The position numbers and the translations under genes were made by a program. Source: Candidatus Thorarchaeota archaeon MP8T_1 (GTDB lineage: Archaea > Asgardarchaeota > Thorarchaeia > Thorarchaeales > Thorarchaeaceae). Taken from it: DNA of 36,641 nt. The stretch lies in contig PJER01000025.1 in NCBI GenBank assembly GCA_002825465.1, positions 1 to 36,641 of the forward strand, written 5' to 3'. Shown one piece after another: positions 34,473 through 36,641 of this stretch. The first letter of the stretch is position 1. Each line of letters starts with the position of its first letter. Under the pieces are notes generated by a model. That model ran no database searches and had not been told where the DNA came from. It saw only the letters and a list, made by a program, of their open reading frames with translations.

Positions 34473-35315
34473 ATGTCAAATGACACGACCTCTACAATTC
34501 AATCGACCATGATTGGTCCCTTATGGGCACGTGCAAAATATGCACAGATGTATCCTTCAATACTCAAAGACGACCAAGCAGTGAAACTAAAGGAAAAAGT
34601 ATTGGAACGACATTCTGAATCTCAAGAAGATTTCAAAATATTGGATGAGTTTGTAGATGAGCTCTTGGGTTTGGCATTCATAATTCGAGCACGCACTTTT
34701 GATAATACAATCAGAGCATATATCGAAAAGAAACCTCGGGCAGTAATCGTGAATCTTGGTTGTGGACTAGACACGACCTTTTCTAGGGTGGATAATGGAC
34801 AGCTTCGTTGGTTCGATCTTGACTTACCAGATGCGATAGAATATAGACAAAGACTCATTCCTGAGACCCCTAGGAGTAGATGCATTCCAAAATCTGTCTT
34901 TGATCCAGAGTGGATGGATTCCATCGAGTATGACCCTTCAGATGGGTTTCTAATGATTGCTGGTGGGCTCTTCGTTTATTTCGACGAAAATGATGCAATT
35001 GGGCTCTTCAAGACACTTGCAGATAGATTACCTGAGAGCGAGATGATCTTTGACATTAGTTCTTCAAGAGGTAATTGGATCATCAATAGACGATTCAAGA
35101 AATTCGGAGTTGTTGGGATAGACCATAAATTAGATGTCAAGAGTAAGGAGCAGATTGAATCGTGGTCTCCAGAGATTAAGGTAGTCGATTGGTTCCCCTT
35201 CTTCTCAAGAATTGAAATCAATCCTCAATGGAGTCGAAAGACCAGATTGATGATGTCGATGAACTCCCGGTTGAGTCTGGCAAAATTCATCCACGTACGG
35301 TTCGCTGGTCGATAA
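34473..35315 (+). CDS. LCMT/TcmP-type SAM-dependent O-methyltransferase
   Basis: 280 residues of the leucine carboxyl methyltransferase (PPM1/LCMT, TcmP-like) family. Seen are 'GPLWARAKYAQMYP' near the N-terminus, motif I 'VNLGCGLDTTFSR' (93-105), the acidic pair in 'WFDLDLPDAIEYRQ' (D115, D117) and 'GFLMIAGGLFVYFDE' motif IV-like. Members methylate carboxylates or hydroxyls of polyketide-like small molecules or proteins; the archaeal substrate is unknown. ATG 34473 is preceded by a 188-nt divergent intergenic region. Confidence 0.86.
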   Translation: MSNDTTSTIQSTMIGPLWARAKYAQMYPSILKDDQAVKLKEKVLERHSESQEDFKILDEFVDELLGLAFIIRARTFDNTIRAYIEKKPRAVIVNLGCGLDTTFSRVDNGQLRWFDLDLPDAIEYRQRLIPETPRSRCIPKSVFDPEWMDSIEYDPSDGFLMIAGGLFVYFDENDAIGLFKTLADRLPESEMIFDISSSRGNWIINRRFKKFGVVGIDHKLDVKSKEQIESWSPEIKVVDWFPFFSRIEINPQWSRKTRLMMSMNSRLSLAKFIHVRFAGR

Positions 35316-35434
35316 AATCAGTGTATTTTCAGGAAATAACTAGTAGGTATTTTCACAAGTCTATGATGTATATGAGTCATAAAACCAAGAAAGGCATTTA
35401 TCTTCGGAGTGTGATTGATACACAGGTGCCAATC

Positions 35435-36400
35435 ATGCTTGAAGAAATTGCACTTATTGTCCTTTCTGTGTCAATCTTAGTATTTCTCTATTCATTAACT
35501 GCTCTCAGGAAACCATCTTATTCTGGAGCTGGAAAGCAATCATCAACACCTCCACAATATCCAACTCCTACATCAAATGAAAAACAGAGAATGAAGATGA
35601 TGTCATCTACACCTGCAGAGTCTGAAGATCGGAGCGAGGAAATGATACGTGAGTCTATGCCATCACCTCCAGCCAGTGGCGATGGGATGTCAGAAAGACC
35701 AGAATTATCCTCATTGGGCCCTGAAGATTATCTACCCTCAGGTATGGGTGCCGCAACAACAATTGAGAGGAAGGCATCTCTGATATATTGGGAACGAATG
35801 TGTCTAGAGGAAGAGTTTGATCTCATTGTTTCGCTGCATAGACCAGAATTTAAAGTGCAAGCCCCAGATGGAGCATCAGTTCATGTTTCGGATGAATCGT
35901 ATCATCTGCCTAGAACAGGTCATGTAAGAGTAGTTCCTATATGCAGTGGGTGTAACATCTCACCTGCCTATCGTGATATCAAAGTGTCTAATCTTGATGT
36001 GGAAACAAGAGCTGACTTCAAGGTTCTTCCTCTGAAGGAAGGTGTCTTTAATCTGAATGTTGAGTTTCAAGTAGTATCTGCAGACGGTTCTATCCAAACA
36101 CTTGGAGTTGAGAGTACAAGCGTTGACATTCGAAAGAAGCCAATCGATCTCAATCTAGGTGCCCTCAACATTAGTGTTTCACGAAGAGTTCCAGCGTTCT
36201 TCTCAATGTGTGGAAGCTTCTTTGGTCTTACGTCTTTCATACTTGCTAGAATGGGATACAATCTCAATGAGGAGATCTATGCATGGGGCCTTACAATGGG
36301 TTCTGGTATTGCTGGTGCAGTGATGATACTTGTTGTTCTCATGCTTCTCTTCAAAGGTGTGAGACCGCTGATGCGGGAAATCAGTATCACATTGAAGTGA
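35435..36400 (+). CDS. Membrane protein with proline-rich linker and beta-rich domain, unknown function
   Basis: 321 residues. One transmembrane helix at the N-terminus (IALIVLSVSILVFLYSLTAL) is followed by a Pro/Ser/Met-rich disordered linker (about residues 25-110), then a beta-rich domain beginning near 'SLIYWERMCLEEEFDLIVSL' with three cysteines in 'PICSGCN' and upstream. Two further helices lie at the C-terminus, before 'VRPLMREISITLK'. The frame opens as early as 35228, overlapping the methyltransferase gene. However, AGGTG (35424-35428) lies 6 nt before ATG 35435, and a TATA-like catttatc (about 35394-35401) fits that start. No family recognised; the beta domain looks like one that binds partners. 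Confidence 0.65.
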   Translation: MLEEIALIVLSVSILVFLYSLTALRKPSYSGAGKQSSTPPQYPTPTSNEKQRMKMMSSTPAESEDRSEEMIRESMPSPPASGDGMSERPELSSLGPEDYLPSGMGAATTIERKASLIYWERMCLEEEFDLIVSLHRPEFKVQAPDGASVHVSDESYHLPRTGHVRVVPICSGCNISPAYRDIKVSNLDVETRADFKVLPLKEGVFNLNVEFQVVSADGSIQTLGVESTSVDIRKKPIDLNLGALNISVSRRVPAFFSMCGSFFGLTSFILARMGYNLNEEIYAWGLTMGSGIAGAVMILVVLMLLFKGVRPLMREISITLK

Positions 36401-36407
36401 CAAATTC

Positions 36408-36641
36408 TTATACCCTCTCTAGATTGTCAGTTAGAGTGGAGTTTCGTTCTATTGCAAAGAAAGAATAGATTGACGAAATTAAAGCAGTAATCGCAAATAC
36501 AAATAGAATCGAGGGAATCCCCCAACTCCAACCAAGAAGTATAGCTGCACTAAAGGAACCAATTGCAATCGATGTATCACAACCTGCAGAATAGAGAGCC
36601 ATCCCTTTCGCTTTGGAATTTATTGATACATTGGAAACGTA
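36408..36641 (-). CDS. MFS transporter, C-terminal fragment (gene continues beyond right edge)
   Basis: The minus-strand frame is open to the window edge and encodes the last 77 or so residues: '...INSKAKGMALYSAGCDTSIAIGSFSAAILLGW' and a final helix 'IPSILFVFAITALISSIYSF'. The pattern K-G-x-A-x-x-x-Y-x-x-x-x-D-x-x-x-x-x-G is that of the penultimate helix region of major facilitator superfamily transporters. The N-terminal part, and thus the substrate, is outside the window. It ends 7 nt from the convergent membrane protein gene. Confidence 0.75.
   Translation of the reverse strand, partial: YVSNVSINSKAKGMALYSAGCDTSIAIGSFSAAILLGWSWGIPSILFVFAITALISSIYSFFAIERNSTLTDNLERV

Noticed and set aside
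34294..34512. 72-codon plus-strand frame between the acetyltransferase and methyltransferase genes
   Set aside because: No domain, no ribosome site, and it overlaps the well-supported methyltransferase start; the region is better read as a divergent promoter.

Overview
This AT-rich window (roughly 40% G+C by eye) comes from an archaeon. Support for that: TATA-box promoters with short or absent leaders, large secreted glycoproteins anchored by a C-terminal membrane helix ending in RRR/KRR, an aKMT-type methyltransferase, a GT87-type glycosyltransferase and a heliorhodopsin. The mix with bacterial-type genes (MutL with an endonuclease domain, transaldolase plus ribulose-phosphate epimerase, LCMT-type methyltransferase) fits a mesophilic Asgard lineage such as Thorarchaeia. 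That placement is an inference: no eukaryotic-signature gene or rRNA lies in the window. No tRNA, rRNA, CRISPR array or insertion sequence was seen.

Layout. At the left edge lies the end of a SpoIIM-like membrane protein gene (1-693). The first of two giant aromatic-rich surface proteins follows (954-7031). Then come a small unknown gene and a membrane-anchored aKMT/FAM173-like methyltransferase (both minus), a surface protein with three glutamine-amidotransferase-like domains (8378-10624), an APH-type kinase and a small helical protein. The last of these meets MutL tail to tail. MutL and a YtcJ-type amidohydrolase form a minus-strand pair. The second giant surface protein (15721-21600) is a full-length paralogue of the first.

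The middle is metabolic and transport: transaldolase, ribulose-phosphate 3-epimerase, an ABC-2 exporter (permease and ATPase overlapping by 4 nt), a membrane-tethered winged-helix regulator with a striking 20-bp palindrome upstream of its TATA box, and an ArsN2-like acetyltransferase. A TPR protein, a two-helix membrane protein and a Thr/Glu-rich surface protein follow.

The right third holds a decayed FAD-dependent (CrtI-like) oxidoreductase remnant, convergent to a heliorhodopsin gene. The heliorhodopsin lies downstream of a GT87-like glycosyltransferase and a polytopic membrane protein. The window ends with an Fe-S aldo/keto reductase, a GNAT acetyltransferase, an LCMT-type methyltransferase, a membrane protein with an extramembrane beta-rich domain, and the 3' end of an MFS transporter.

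The main points of interest are the paralogous giant cell-surface proteins, one with an apparent non-AUG start and both with unusual GC-rich leaders; the heliorhodopsin locus beside a broken carotenoid-oxidoreductase-like gene; the palindromic operator; and hairpin plus pyrimidine-tract terminators after the surface-protein genes.
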